Source: Candidatus Eremiobacteraceae bacterium
GTDB taxonomy: Bacteria; Vulcanimicrobiota; Vulcanimicrobiia; Eremiobacterales; Eremiobacteraceae
Assembly (NCBI GenBank): GCA_035295225.1
Contig: DATGJI010000049.1
Coordinates: 28,782 to 92,781, forward strand
DNA: 64,000 nucleotides
Direction of reading: 5' to 3'
Positions 9,773-19,102 of this stretch are shown one piece after another. How positions within the stretch are numbered: position 1 is the stretch's first letter; each line of letters begins with the position of its first letter. A program made the position numbers and the translations under genes. A model generated the notes under the pieces. It saw only the letters and a list, made by a program, of their open reading frames with translations, was not told where the DNA came from and searched no databases.

Positions 9773-9776
<4 letters not shown>
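8919..9776 (-). CDS. cdsA: phosphatidate cytidylyltransferase
   Basis: CdsA converts phosphatidic acid and CTP to CDP-diacylglycerol at the cytoplasmic membrane, the branch point for phospholipids. The 285-residue protein is hydrophobic with about eight membrane segments. It carries SPRKTWEGAIAA and the family signature SALKRNAHVKDSGEIMPGHG followed by GVLDRFD near the C-terminus, with the catalytic and metal-binding acidic residues. The GTG start overlaps the frr stop as GTGA, indicating translational coupling. No uppS lies between frr and cdsA. Confidence 0.95.
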
Positions 9777-11626
<1,850 letters not shown>

Positions 11627-11662
11627 CGAACTGATTCTCGCTCCATCTCATCCTTGTAATAC

Positions 11663-11687
11663 GGAGGGCAAGCGCTGCTTGCCCTCC
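11663..11687. repeat. palindrome between rpsB and tsf (GGGCAAGC family)
   Basis: A perfect 25-bp inverted repeat with 11-bp arms GGAGGGCAAGC / GCTTGCCCTCC and a GCT loop in the rpsB-tsf gap. The same arm core (GGGCAAGC/GCTTGCCC) recurs twice at 53861-53906, so this is a dispersed repeat family. In rpsB-tsf mRNA it would form a strong hairpin and might attenuate transcription or protect the upstream message. Confidence 0.8.
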
Positions 11688-11697
11688 TGGTGCGTCT

Positions 11698-12489
11698 TCA
11701 AGCCGTCGCGGGACTCGGCTCCGGCATAGCGGCCGGCGCGGGCGGAGCCGGCGGCGGTTGAGCGGCGGCCTCGCTGGATTCGCCGCCGGATTCCGCTTCC
11801 GTACGGCCCTCGATCACCGCGTCGGCGATCTTTCCGGCCATCAGCTTTACCGCTCTGATCGCGTCGTCGTTGCCCGGAATCGCGAAGTCGATCTCGTCGG
11901 GATCGCAGTTCGTGTCCACGACCGCGATGATCGGGATTTTGAGCTTGCGGGCCTCAAGCACCGCGATGCGCTCTTTGCGCGGATCGATGATGAACAGGGC
12001 GTCGGGCAGACGCGGCATATCCTTTATGCCGCCCAAGAAGCGCTCGAGGCGCTGCAGCTCGTCATCGAGGCGGCTGACCTCTTTTTTGGGCAGGACATCG
12101 AACGATCCGGTATCGCGCATCCGCTCGAGTTCCCGCAGGCGCGTGATGCGCTTCTGCATGGTCTGGAAATTTGTGAGCGTGCCGCCGAGCCAGCGCTGCG
12201 TGACGTAGTACATCCCGCAGCGATCGGCTTCTTCCTTGATCGCGTCTTGCGCTTGCTTTTTTGTGCCGACGAACAGAAATATCTTGTTGCGCCGCGACAT
12301 CTCTTTGACGGCGGAATACACTTGGCGCATCTTCACCACCGTCTTCTGGAGATCGATGATGTAGATTCCGTTACGCTCTTGAAAGATGTACTTCGCCATC
12401 TTGGGATTCCAGCGGCGTGTCTGATGGCCGAAATGCACGCCGGCTTCAAGCAGCTGCTTCATGGAGATGACGGATGCGGAGGCAGACAA
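11698..12489 (-). CDS. rpsB: 30S ribosomal protein S2
   Basis: S2 binds the 30S head-body junction. Family motifs are clear: [67 protein letters not shown] and [21 protein letters not shown] Pro/Ala-rich tail ends the protein. The frame is open to 12741, but S2 starts near residue 85 of that frame. I chose the TTG at 12489 because it lies just downstream of GGAAAGTAGG; this gives 264 residues and keeps the usual VISMKQ leader. The ATG at 12462 is the alternative. It is the first gene of the long minus-strand operon. Confidence 0.95.
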   Translation of the reverse strand: MSASASVISMKQLLEAGVHFGHQTRRWNPKMAKYIFQERNGIYIIDLQKTVVKMRQVYSAVKEMSRRNKIFLFVGTKKQAQDAIKEEADRCGMYYVTQRWLGGTLTNFQTMQKRITRLRELERMRDTGSFDVLPKKEVSRLDDELQRLERFLGGIKDMPRLPDALFIIDPRKERIAVLEARKLKIPIIAVVDTNCDPDEIDFAIPGNDDAIRAVKLMAGKIADAVIEGRTEAESGGESSEAAAQPPPAPPAPAAMPEPSPATA

Positions 12490-12604
12490 AAGAGACCTAC
12501 TTTCCAACCGGACCTGGCGGACCGGCCACGTCATTACGTTTGCTAGGACCGGAAACGGCCCTAAGTTTGGCAGCGGCCGATAGCTTCGGCCTTTTGCCCA
12601 CGGT

Positions 12605-12633
12605 AGTATAGCACAGCCGGTGGTCTGGCGCAA
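12605..12633 (-). promoter_or_regulatory. predicted sigma-70-type promoter of the rpsB operon
   Basis: Read on the minus strand, TTGCGC (12633-12628), a 17-bp spacer and TATACT (12610-12605) form a good housekeeping promoter. Transcription would start near 12598, leaving a leader of about 108 nt before the rpsB TTG. The leader contains a perfect stem GGCCGA/TCGGCC. It could serve autoregulation by S2, as known for rpsB leaders elsewhere, but no known motif is recognised. Confidence 0.6.
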
Positions 12634-12680
12634 ATCCACACGGCGAGGGGCGAGCCAAACGTCGCTTGAAAGTCTGCGCG

Positions 12681-13592
12681 ATGTTCCGCGACGCCTTTGG
12701 GCTGCGAACCGACCCATTTCTCGATACCGCAGATCCTTCATTCTACTACGAGACGCTGGCCTGCGCGCATGGAAAGCGACGTCTTTCCGACTGCCTTTCT
12801 CTGGGGCAAGGGCTCGCCGTCGTCGTCGGTGCCATAGGCGCCGGCAAGACCGCGCTGCTCAACGCGGTACAGGACACGCTGCTCGCGTCGGACCGAAATA
12901 TGGTGGCATCCATCCTCGATCCCTCGTTCGAAGATGAGTCGGCCTTGCTCGATGGCATCTGCGCTGCTTTTGGATTTCCCGCGACTGCCGCCACCGCGCG
13001 CGCTGCAAAGGATGAGTTGAAGCGTTCGCTCTTCGCGACATCGGCCGACCCGGAACGCCAAGCCGTCCTCTTCATCGACGAGGGGCAACTGCTCCAGCCG
13101 CCCGCTCTCGAATGTCTCCGCTCGCTGCTGAACTATCAATTAGATGACCGTAAACTTCTTTCAGTGGTCATCGCCGGTCAACCCGAACTCGCAGTCAATC
13201 TGCAAGCGCAGCTCAATCTGAGCGACAGGATCGCGCTGCTCTTGCACCTTCAGCCGCTCACGGAGAGTGACGCTGCAGCGCTCTTGCAGCATCGCCTGCG
13301 CAAGGCGGGTTATTCGCGACCGGACCCGCCCTTCGATCCGGATGCGGCGGCGTTGCTCTGGAGACTCTCCGGCGGATTGCCGCGACGATTGACGTATCTC
13401 GCGCGAGAAAGCATGGAAGATGCGGCGCAATCCGGCCGCGATCGCGTCGCGGTCCGCGACGTCGAGACCGCCGACGCTCGCTCTCTCGCGCGCATCGCCC
13501 CGGTGCCGGCGCCAAGCCTGGCGCACAGCCACGCCGAACATACACAGAGGTCGGCGCGTCCCTGGTGGGCCTTCTGGCAGAAAGCTTCATGA
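12681..13592 (+). CDS. ExeA/GspA-like AAA ATPase
   Basis: This protein starts [20 protein letters not shown], the standard opening of the ExeA/GspA/MshM-type ATPases linked to type II secretion, pilus or other envelope machines. Walker A is GAIGAGKT near residue 45 and Walker B is AVLFIDEGQ. Sensor-type residues lie in [13 protein letters not shown], and the winged-helix end [18 protein letters not shown] follows. No peptidoglycan-binding domain or membrane segment follows, unlike full-length ExeA. An upstream in-frame TTG at 12666 would add five residues. The next gene overlaps as ATGA, so the pair is probably co-expressed. The machine it serves is not encoded in this window. Confidence 0.85.
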   Translation: MFRDAFGLRTDPFLDTADPSFYYETLACAHGKRRLSDCLSLGQGLAVVVGAIGAGKTALLNAVQDTLLASDRNMVASILDPSFEDESALLDGICAAFGFPATAATARAAKDELKRSLFATSADPERQAVLFIDEGQLLQPPALECLRSLLNYQLDDRKLLSVVIAGQPELAVNLQAQLNLSDRIALLLHLQPLTESDAAALLQHRLRKAGYSRPDPPFDPDAAALLWRLSGGLPRRLTYLARESMEDAAQSGRDRVAVRDVETADARSLARIAPVPAPSLAHSHAEHTQRSARPWWAFWQKAS

Positions 13593-14296
13593 ACTCCGAC
13601 GACGCGAGGCTATCGGCCGATATGCTGCTCGTTCGAGCTCGCCGGAACCGGATGCAGGCGCGTTTACATACGACCGCGCGACCAGGCGAGAGAGCACCGG
13701 CTGCCCCCGAGGATCTCCTCGTCGCCGACGATGACGCGATCATTGACCCGGGATCGGAGGACACCGAAGCCGCCGAGCCTCTCGCCGAGAGGCAATCGCT
13801 GTCGCCCGGCTTCACCTTCTTGCGGCCGCTGGACGGGGTCAGCCTCGCGGGTGTCGCGTGGTCCGGCTCGATCGAGCACGCGGTTTTGCAAGACGCGATC
13901 GGTTGCGCGCCTGCCAATCGCGACGCACGCTACGCAATGCTGCTGCAAAGCATCCCGGATCGACCGCTCTCGGGCGCGCAGCGCGGAGAACCCGCGCTCT
14001 GCGTGACCATATCTCCCGCCGATCTCGCGTTCCTCGAGCGCGCGCTCGAGCGGGCCGACCGCGGCCAGCGCGAGCGCCTCGCGTGCGCAGCGTTGCTTCC
14101 GAACGCACTTTCGGATGCGCCTTCAGCCGCGACGGCGGCAGCGGCGCATTCGCTCGCGGACTATCGCTCGGTCGCATTGGTCGCAGCGTGGCGCGGCCTC
14201 ACCGGGCTCGCGGTATCCGCCGAAAGCGCGCGCGAACTCGAAGCCTCTGCAGCGCGGCTGCTCTCGACGATGCGTGCGTTCCTCGGAGAAACCTAG
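13589..14296 (+). CDS. hypothetical protein coupled to the ExeA-like ATPase
   Basis: The family of this 235-residue protein is not recognised. It begins [20 protein letters not shown], is rich in Ala, Arg and acidic residues in its first 70 positions (probably disordered), and then becomes more globular and alanine-rich. There are no clear membrane segments or signal peptide. The ATG overlaps the ATPase stop (ATGA), indicating translational coupling and a shared role. It ends 3 bp before the convergent csrA stop, leaving no room for a terminator. Confidence 0.75.
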   Translation: MNSDDARLSADMLLVRARRNRMQARLHTTARPGERAPAAPEDLLVADDDAIIDPGSEDTEAAEPLAERQSLSPGFTFLRPLDGVSLAGVAWSGSIEHAVLQDAIGCAPANRDARYAMLLQSIPDRPLSGAQRGEPALCVTISPADLAFLERALERADRGQRERLACAALLPNALSDAPSAATAAAAHSLADYRSVALVAAWRGLTGLAVSAESARELEASAARLLSTMRAFLGET

Positions 14297-14299
14297 GGT

Positions 14300-14506
14300 T
14301 TAAACGACCGTGGCGGGCTGCCTGATGCCGTCCAGTTTGACGACGTGTGATTCGCGTTCGCGAAGAACTTCCGAGCGGTGGACGGGTATGGAACGCGGCG
14401 CCGTGATACCCAATTTGACCTGATCGCCTCCGACGGCGACGATCGTGATCCGGATGTCATCCCCGATGACGATCTCTTGATTGAGCTTGCGGGTCAAAAC
14501 AAGCAT
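14300..14506 (-). CDS. csrA: carbon storage regulator CsrA (translational regulator)
   Basis: CsrA is a small dimeric RNA-binding protein that binds GGA motifs near ribosome sites and controls carbon flow and motility. The 68-residue sequence [20 protein letters not shown], then [20 protein letters not shown], is textbook, including the RNA-contacting Arg in strand 1 (LTRK) and the VHR motif. A GTG three codons upstream (14515) is an alternative start. It lies downstream of flgM on the same strand with an 87-bp gap. In many flagellated bacteria csrA (with fliW) controls flagellin translation; fliW is not seen here. Confidence 0.95.
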   Translation of the reverse strand: MLVLTRKLNQEIVIGDDIRITIVAVGGDQVKLGITAPRSIPVHRSEVLRERESHVVKLDGIRQPATVV

Positions 14507-14602
14507 TGCGGCCACCGTACGAAGTCAGTGCCAAAAGGGGACTCTGCCGTTCCACCGGCGGCGAGGACCATCCTCCGGCGGGCGTTCCGGCTGCCGGAAA
14601 GG

Positions 14603-14878
14603 CTATTCGGCGGTGAGACCGGCCGCCAGCCGGCCGAGGAGCGCCTCGACGATTTCCGCGCTCGAGATGAAATATTTGCCTTTGCGGACCTTTGCGCGCA
14701 ATTCGTGCACGACGATATCTCGTTCTTCAGGCATGAGATCCAGGAACTGACGCAGCGCTTCATCCCGCTTCGTCTTCGCGACCGGGGGACTCGCGGTTTT
14801 CGTCGTCTCTCCGATCGCGAGCCGGTCGCGCAAGTAGGCGTCGACGGCGGCTTTGACCTGGCGCGCGGATATCTTCAT
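14603..14878 (-). CDS. flgM: FlgM-like anti-sigma-28 factor
   Basis: The 91-residue protein has a flexible, low-complexity N-terminal half and a C-terminal part RQFLDLMPEERDIVVHELRA, then KVRKGKYFISSAEIVEALLG. This matches the sigma-binding helices of FlgM (pattern V.eLkakI..G.Y.vds..iAe.ll). FlgM holds FliA until the flagellar hook is finished and FlgM is exported. No flagellar structural gene is in the window. No Shine-Dalgarno sequence is seen; a GCCGATGG element resembling a sigma-28 -10 lies 10 bp upstream of the ATG. csrA follows. Confidence 0.78.
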   Translation of the reverse strand: MKISARQVKAAVDAYLRDRLAIGETTKTASPPVAKTKRDEALRQFLDLMPEERDIVVHELRAKVRKGKYFISSAEIVEALLGRLAAGLTAE

Positions 14879-14964
14879 GTTCGTGATACCATCGGCCGCG
14901 TGTTGACGTTAGTGAAGGGAGGGCTCATCACACACGGCCAAGTCCGTCCCGATTCTCACTTTGG

Positions 14965-14994
14965 TTGGTCCATCGCGCCGTCGCATCGTATAAC
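14965..14994 (+). promoter_or_regulatory. candidate promoter of the tlpA-like/acyl-CoA synthetase pair
   Basis: TTGGTC (14965-14970), an 18-bp spacer and TATAAC (14989-14994) lie about 65 bp upstream of the ATG at 15061. The -10 matches five of six consensus bases; the -35 keeps only TTG. It lies in the flgM/tlpA divergent gap. Confidence 0.4.
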
Positions 14995-15060
14995 TGTTGT
15001 GAATCTGGTCACGATGCGCGCGCGACGCGCTCACACTGCACACGAGGTATACGATCACCG

Positions 15061-15561
15061 ATGAGGACCCTGCTTTACACCGCCGCGATCGCCGCGCTGA
15101 TCGCCGTCGGACAGCCGCTCACTGCAGCGGCAGACGTGCCGCTTGCCGTCGGCAAACCGGCGCCGCCGATCGCGCTGTTGTCGGTCGACGGCAAGTCGAT
15201 CACGCTTGCGCAATTCAAAGGCCGGCCGCTCTACGTGAATTTTTTTGCCAGCTGGTGTCAGCCATGCAAGCTTGAGCTCCCGTTCATCGTCAAGCAATAT
15301 CCGGCTTACAAATCCCGCGTCGCATTTCTCGGCATCGACGAGCTGGAGTCGCCCGCGCAAGTGAACGCTTTTGTGAAGCAGATCGGTCTGCCGTACCTGA
15401 TCGGCCTCGATCCCGGCCCGGCCGGCAGCTCGTACGAGATACAGAGTCTCCCGAAAAGCATCTTCATCGATAAGCACGGGATTGTCCGCGCGATCTGGCG
15501 AGGCTACATAACGCCGACGATCTTCCGGCAGAACATGGACGTGATCGCCGGTTCCCCGTGA
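15061..15561 (+). CDS. TlpA-like thioredoxin, exported thiol-disulfide oxidoreductase
   Basis: The protein starts MRTLLYTAAIAALIAVGQPL followed by TAAADVP, a Sec signal peptide with probable cleavage after AAA. The mature part is a TlpA/ResA-like thioredoxin fold: VGKPAPPIALLSVDGKSITL, VNFFASWCQPCKLELPF with the redox pair CQPC, and SLPKSIFIDKHGIVRAIWRG containing the cis-Pro loop. Such proteins reduce disulfides outside the cytoplasmic membrane, for example in cytochrome c maturation. It overlaps the acyl-CoA synthetase gene by 4 bp, an unusual pairing. At 166 residues it is of normal size. Confidence 0.9.
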   Translation: MRTLLYTAAIAALIAVGQPLTAAADVPLAVGKPAPPIALLSVDGKSITLAQFKGRPLYVNFFASWCQPCKLELPFIVKQYPAYKSRVAFLGIDELESPAQVNAFVKQIGLPYLIGLDPGPAGSSYEIQSLPKSIFIDKHGIVRAIWRGYITPTIFRQNMDVIAGSP

Positions 15562-17126
15562 ACCTGGCGCTCGTCGTATCTGAGTTCCTCGACCGGGCGC
15601 GCTCGCTCTACGGATCGGAGCTCGCGGTCACGTGCGGTCCGGTTCAACTGACGTACCGCCAGCTCGCCGAACGGGTCGACCGGCTTTCCGTCGGGCTCTT
15701 GGGACTCGGCGTCAAGCGCGGCGACGTCGTCGCGTATGTGTCGTTCAATTGTCACCGGCTGCTTGAGGGCTACTACGCCGTTCCGCAGCTCGGCGCCGTG
15801 CTACTGCCGATCAACATCCGGTTGACGACGCGCGAGATCGCATACATTCTTAGCGACGCCGGCGCGAGCACCGTGATCCTGGACAGGGCGCTGGCACCGC
15901 TCATCGCGCCCATCATCAGAGATCTGCCGGCGCTGCGCAGCGTCGTCCTCATGGGGGATGCCGCGGCCGATCCGTCGGTCGACGGCGTCGACTACGAATT
16001 GATGCTGTCGAGCGCGCGGACGTCGTTCGAGCGGCCCGAGCTCCACGAGTTGGACGTGGCAGAGCTCTTCTACACGAGCGGCACGACTGCGCAACCCAAA
16101 GGCGTCATGCTCACCCAGCGGCAGCTGTATCTGCACGCTCTGCACGCGCTGATGAGCATCCGCTGCGATGATATGACGGTGCTGCTGCACAGCATCCCGC
16201 TCTTTCACGTGAACGGTTGGGGCTCTCCCCACTTCATCACGCTTGTCGGCGGACGACACGTCATGCTCGCGCGATTCGATCCGGCCCAAGTCCTCGCGAC
16301 GATCGAGCGCGAACGCGTGACGATGGTTTTTTTGGTGCCGACGATGGCGCATGCGCTTGCGGCCGATCCCTCGTGGCAGACGCGCGATCTTCGTTCGTTA
16401 CAGCGCGTCATGCTCGGCGGCGCAGCAGCTTCGCCGAGTTTACTCCGCGTGCTCGATACGAGGCTTCCCGATTGCATCGTGACGTGCGGCTACGGTCTCT
16501 CCGAAACGTCGCCCGTTCTGAGCGTCGCGAACGTCAAGCGCGGCGGCGCGACGTCGGCCGATGAATCGCGCGATGTCCGCGGAACCGCCGGGTTGCCGAT
16601 CCCCGGAGCGACGATCGAGGCGATGGACGACGATGGCGCGTTGTTGCCGCACGACGCCGTCAGCTGCGGCGAGATCGTGGTCCGGTCAAACTGGGTCATG
16701 GACGGCTACTGGCGTCAGCCTGAGGCTACCGCCGCTGCGATGGCGCACGGCTGGTTCCACACGGGCGACGTCGGCTCCATCGATCCCGACGGATACGTCC
16801 GAATCGTGGACCGCAAGAAAGACATCATCATCACCGGCGGCGAGAATGTTCCGTCCATCGAGATAGAAAAAGCCATCTACGAACACCCGGCCGTCGCCGA
16901 ATGCGCGGTCATCGCTGCACCCGACGAACACTGGGGCGAAATCCCGCTCGCGATTGTCGTGCGCAAGCCGGGCGCCGGCGCAGGCGAATCGGAAATCATC
17001 GAGCACTGCCGGCGTATTCTCGCGAGCTTCAAGGTGCCGCGCCGAGTCGTGTTCGCGGACGCGCCGCTTCCGAAAGGGGGCACCGGCAAGATCCTCAAGC
17101 GCGAACTCCGCGACCGCTACCTTTAG
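15558..17126 (+). CDS. acyl-CoA synthetase (AMP-forming, FadD-like)
   Basis: An ANL-superfamily ligase that activates a carboxylic acid to acyl-CoA via acyl-AMP. The signature motifs are FYTSGTTAQPKGVMLTQRQL (P-loop), CGYGLSETSP, GWFHTGDVGSIDPDGYVRIV and DRKKDIIITGGENV (hinge). The C-terminal GGTGKILKRELRDRYL carries the catalytic lysine. The 522-residue length fits medium/long-chain acyl-CoA ligases. The GTG start overlaps the upstream stop (GTGA). It could feed the beta-oxidation genes at 24-28 kb. Substrate chain length cannot be told from sequence. Confidence 0.93.
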   Translation: MNLALVVSEFLDRARSLYGSELAVTCGPVQLTYRQLAERVDRLSVGLLGLGVKRGDVVAYVSFNCHRLLEGYYAVPQLGAVLLPINIRLTTREIAYILSDAGASTVILDRALAPLIAPIIRDLPALRSVVLMGDAAADPSVDGVDYELMLSSARTSFERPELHELDVAELFYTSGTTAQPKGVMLTQRQLYLHALHALMSIRCDDMTVLLHSIPLFHVNGWGSPHFITLVGGRHVMLARFDPAQVLATIERERVTMVFLVPTMAHALAADPSWQTRDLRSLQRVMLGGAAASPSLLRVLDTRLPDCIVTCGYGLSETSPVLSVANVKRGGATSADESRDVRGTAGLPIPGATIEAMDDDGALLPHDAVSCGEIVVRSNWVMDGYWRQPEATAAAMAHGWFHTGDVGSIDPDGYVRIVDRKKDIIITGGENVPSIEIEKAIYEHPAVAECAVIAAPDEHWGEIPLAIVVRKPGAGAGESEIIEHCRRILASFKVPRRVVFADAPLPKGGTGKILKRELRDRYL

Positions 17127-17150
17127 CTATCGCCGAAACCTTGTCTGAAG

Positions 17151-17170
17151 GGGCCGACGCCAGTCGGCCC
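17151..17170. terminator. palindrome between convergent genes (GGGCCGAC family)
   Basis: Inverted repeat GGGCCGAC-N4-GTCGGCCC between the convergent acyl-CoA synthetase and ABC permease genes. The identical 8-bp arms occur at 26473-26492, also between convergent genes. It probably acts as a bidirectional transcription barrier; no U-rich tract follows on either side. Confidence 0.55.
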
Positions 17171-17204
17171 ACGTTTCAAGCCGGCCCTTAGGCACGCGAC
17201 GTGC

Positions 17205-17981
17205 TCAGCCGGAGAGGCGGCGGCGTAAGACGCGCTGCGGCAGCCAGACGACGAGGACTATCGCAACGGCCAGCCAGCCCACTTCTTCGAGCGTGCCGAT
17301 CGTGGGCGTGCCGGCGATCAGGGAGCGGCACGCGATGACCGCGTGATAGAGCGGCGTGGCCCACGCGACATCCTGCGTCCAACGCGGTAACCTATCCAAA
17401 GGAAAGAACACCCCGGCGAACATCACGAGCGGCGTCACCAGCAGCGCGAAGTAATAGAAGAGATGTTCCGGCGTTTTGACGATGAACGCGACATAGAGTG
17501 CCGGAATCGCGAAGAGCACGCCGGTGAGCGCGAGCACCGGAAGACAGAGCAGCGCCAGCCACGAGTGCACGAGACCGAGCGCAGCGATCACGCCGAGAAA
17601 GATGGCGCCGTACAGCGTCGCGCGGAACGCCTGCCAGAGATACTCGCCGGCTGCGATCTCCTCCGGTTCGACCGGTGCGGTGACCATGGATTCATAGACG
17701 CCGTTCGTCGTCAGCCGCTCGTAGCCGCCCCACGCAGCGTCGAACGTAGCGGCGTTGACTGCGGTCAGCGCGAGCATGCCCGGACCGAGATACTGCAATA
17801 GAGACCCATGACCGCCGAAGCTGAAATACGCGCCGAAGCCGTAGCCGAAGGCAACGAAATACACGATCGGCTCAACGATGTTGATCGTGATGCTCGACCA
17901 GGCGAACGTCTTCCACGCGAGGAGATTGCGGCGGAACACCCGCCACGCATTCGGTCGAAAAAAGGCGCGCAACGGATTCAA
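17205..17981 (-). CDS. ABC-2 type exporter permease, NodJ-like
   Basis: A 258-residue membrane protein with about six helices. It starts MNPLRAFFRPNAWRVFRRNL and continues WSSITINIVEPIVYFVAFGY; TNGVYESMVTAPVEPEEIAA and YFALLVTPLVMFAGVFFPLD follow. These are typical of the NodJ/DrrB branch of ABC-2 permeases, which export lipo-oligosaccharides, polyketides or drugs. Its GTG/ATG start region overlaps the ATPase gene by 4 bp, so both form one transporter. Substrate is unknown. Confidence 0.88.
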   Translation of the reverse strand: MNPLRAFFRPNAWRVFRRNLLAWKTFAWSSITINIVEPIVYFVAFGYGFGAYFSFGGHGSLLQYLGPGMLALTAVNAATFDAAWGGYERLTTNGVYESMVTAPVEPEEIAAGEYLWQAFRATLYGAIFLGVIAALGLVHSWLALLCLPVLALTGVLFAIPALYVAFIVKTPEHLFYYFALLVTPLVMFAGVFFPLDRLPRWTQDVAWATPLYHAVIACRSLIAGTPTIGTLEEVGWLAVAIVLVVWLPQRVLRRRLSG

Positions 17982-18898
17982 TCGCGCAGCTCCCGGCCCG
18001 TGATGTTCAAGAAGACGTCTTCCAGCGTGGCCGGTCTAGCGACATGCCGCTGCAGCTCGATACCGTGCGCCGTAAGCGCGCGCAGCAAGGCCCCGTTGTC
18101 GAGCGTGTAGAGATAATCGGTGGCGCCGAGCCGTTCGCGCCGGACGAGCAGGCCCCCGGCCGCCGCTGCAAGCGCGGCGCCGTCCGCGCCGCTGACCTCG
18201 AGCACATCGGGCGCGGCGTAGGCGGCGATGAGTTCCGCCGGCGTGCCTAAGGCGAAGATGCGGCCTTCGTCCATGATCGCGATGCGATCGCAAAGACGCG
18301 CTGCCTCGTCCATATAGTGTGTCGTGAGTACGATCGTGAGGCCGCTTCGCTTCAGCGCCGCTAGCGTTTCCCAGACGAGCAGGCGTGCCTGTGGGTCCAA
18401 GCCCGTCGTCGGCTCGTCGAGGATCAACAGTTCGGGATCGGTCACAAGCGCCTTGGCGATGACCAACCGCCGCTGCATCCCGCCGGACAGATCCCTCACC
18501 CGGTCGCGCGTACGCCCTGAGAGGTTGAGCAGCGCAAGAGCGTTCTCTGATTTTGCTTTGCATCGGGCCGCCGGGATATCGAAAAACGACGCATACGTCA
18601 GCAGGTTATCGAGAACGCTCAATTCCGGATCGAGCGCGTTCGCCTGCGTCACGACGCCGAGCCTGCGTCGAATCTCAGCTGAATGCGAAGCGGCGTCGAG
18701 GTCCACGACGCGCAACGTGCCGCTCGTGGCACCGATCCGGCAATAGACCATCTTCATCGTCGTGGTCTTGCCGGCACCGTTGACCCCGAGAAATCCGAAA
18801 CACTCCTGCCGGCGGATGTCGAAGTCTATCCCGCGAACGGCGCGTACGGCGCCGTAATTTTTTGTGAGCCGCCGCGCTTCGACTATCGTTTCCGACAT
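17978..18898 (-). CDS. ABC transporter ATP-binding protein, NodI/DrrA-like
   Basis: The ATPase partner of the permease. Walker A is FGFLGVNGAGKTTTMKM, the signature is RDLSGGMQRRLVIAKAL, Walker B is LLILDEPTTGLDPQARLLVW and the switch histidine is in TTHYMDEA. A C-terminal extension of about 80 residues (ending ATLEDVFLNITGREL) is typical of the DrrA/NodI group. The frame is open upstream to 18967, but homologous sequence starts at MSETIVEARRLTKNYGA; I use the ATG at 18898. It diverges from the small ORF at 18968. Confidence 0.93.
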   Translation of the reverse strand: MSETIVEARRLTKNYGAVRAVRGIDFDIRRQECFGFLGVNGAGKTTTMKMVYCRIGATSGTLRVVDLDAASHSAEIRRRLGVVTQANALDPELSVLDNLLTYASFFDIPAARCKAKSENALALLNLSGRTRDRVRDLSGGMQRRLVIAKALVTDPELLILDEPTTGLDPQARLLVWETLAALKRSGLTIVLTTHYMDEAARLCDRIAIMDEGRIFALGTPAELIAAYAAPDVLEVSGADGAALAAAAGGLLVRRERLGATDYLYTLDNGALLRALTAHGIELQRHVARPATLEDVFLNITGRELRD

Positions 18899-18967
18899 GA
18901 CCGGCGCGGATTCGTCGCGCGGACGAAAGCAGCCTTGGCGGTCCGGCGCCGGAAGGAGTGGACACAA

Positions 18968-19102
18968 ATGCCGGGCAAACGGGCTCGGCGAAATCTATGC
19001 GACGATAAGGATCCGTTCGTGATACGCCACCTCTTCCGGATGAACAAGCAACCGAAACTGCCGCCGGCGTGTCCAAGCCGCACGCCTCACGGAGGCTGTT
19101 GA
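18968..19102 (+). CDS. putative 44-residue basic protein or leader ORF
   Basis: A short frame MPGKRARRNLCDDKDPFVIR, then HLFRMNKQPKLPPACPSRTP, ending HGGC. It has a strong ribosome site AAGGAG nine bases before its ATG, and its stop overlaps the ATG of the next gene as TGATG. That layout suggests translational coupling to the 485-residue gene. It is rich in Arg/Lys and has three cysteines. No family is recognised. It may be a true small protein or only a coupling leader. Confidence 0.4.
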   Translation: MPGKRARRNLCDDKDPFVIRHLFRMNKQPKLPPACPSRTPHGGC

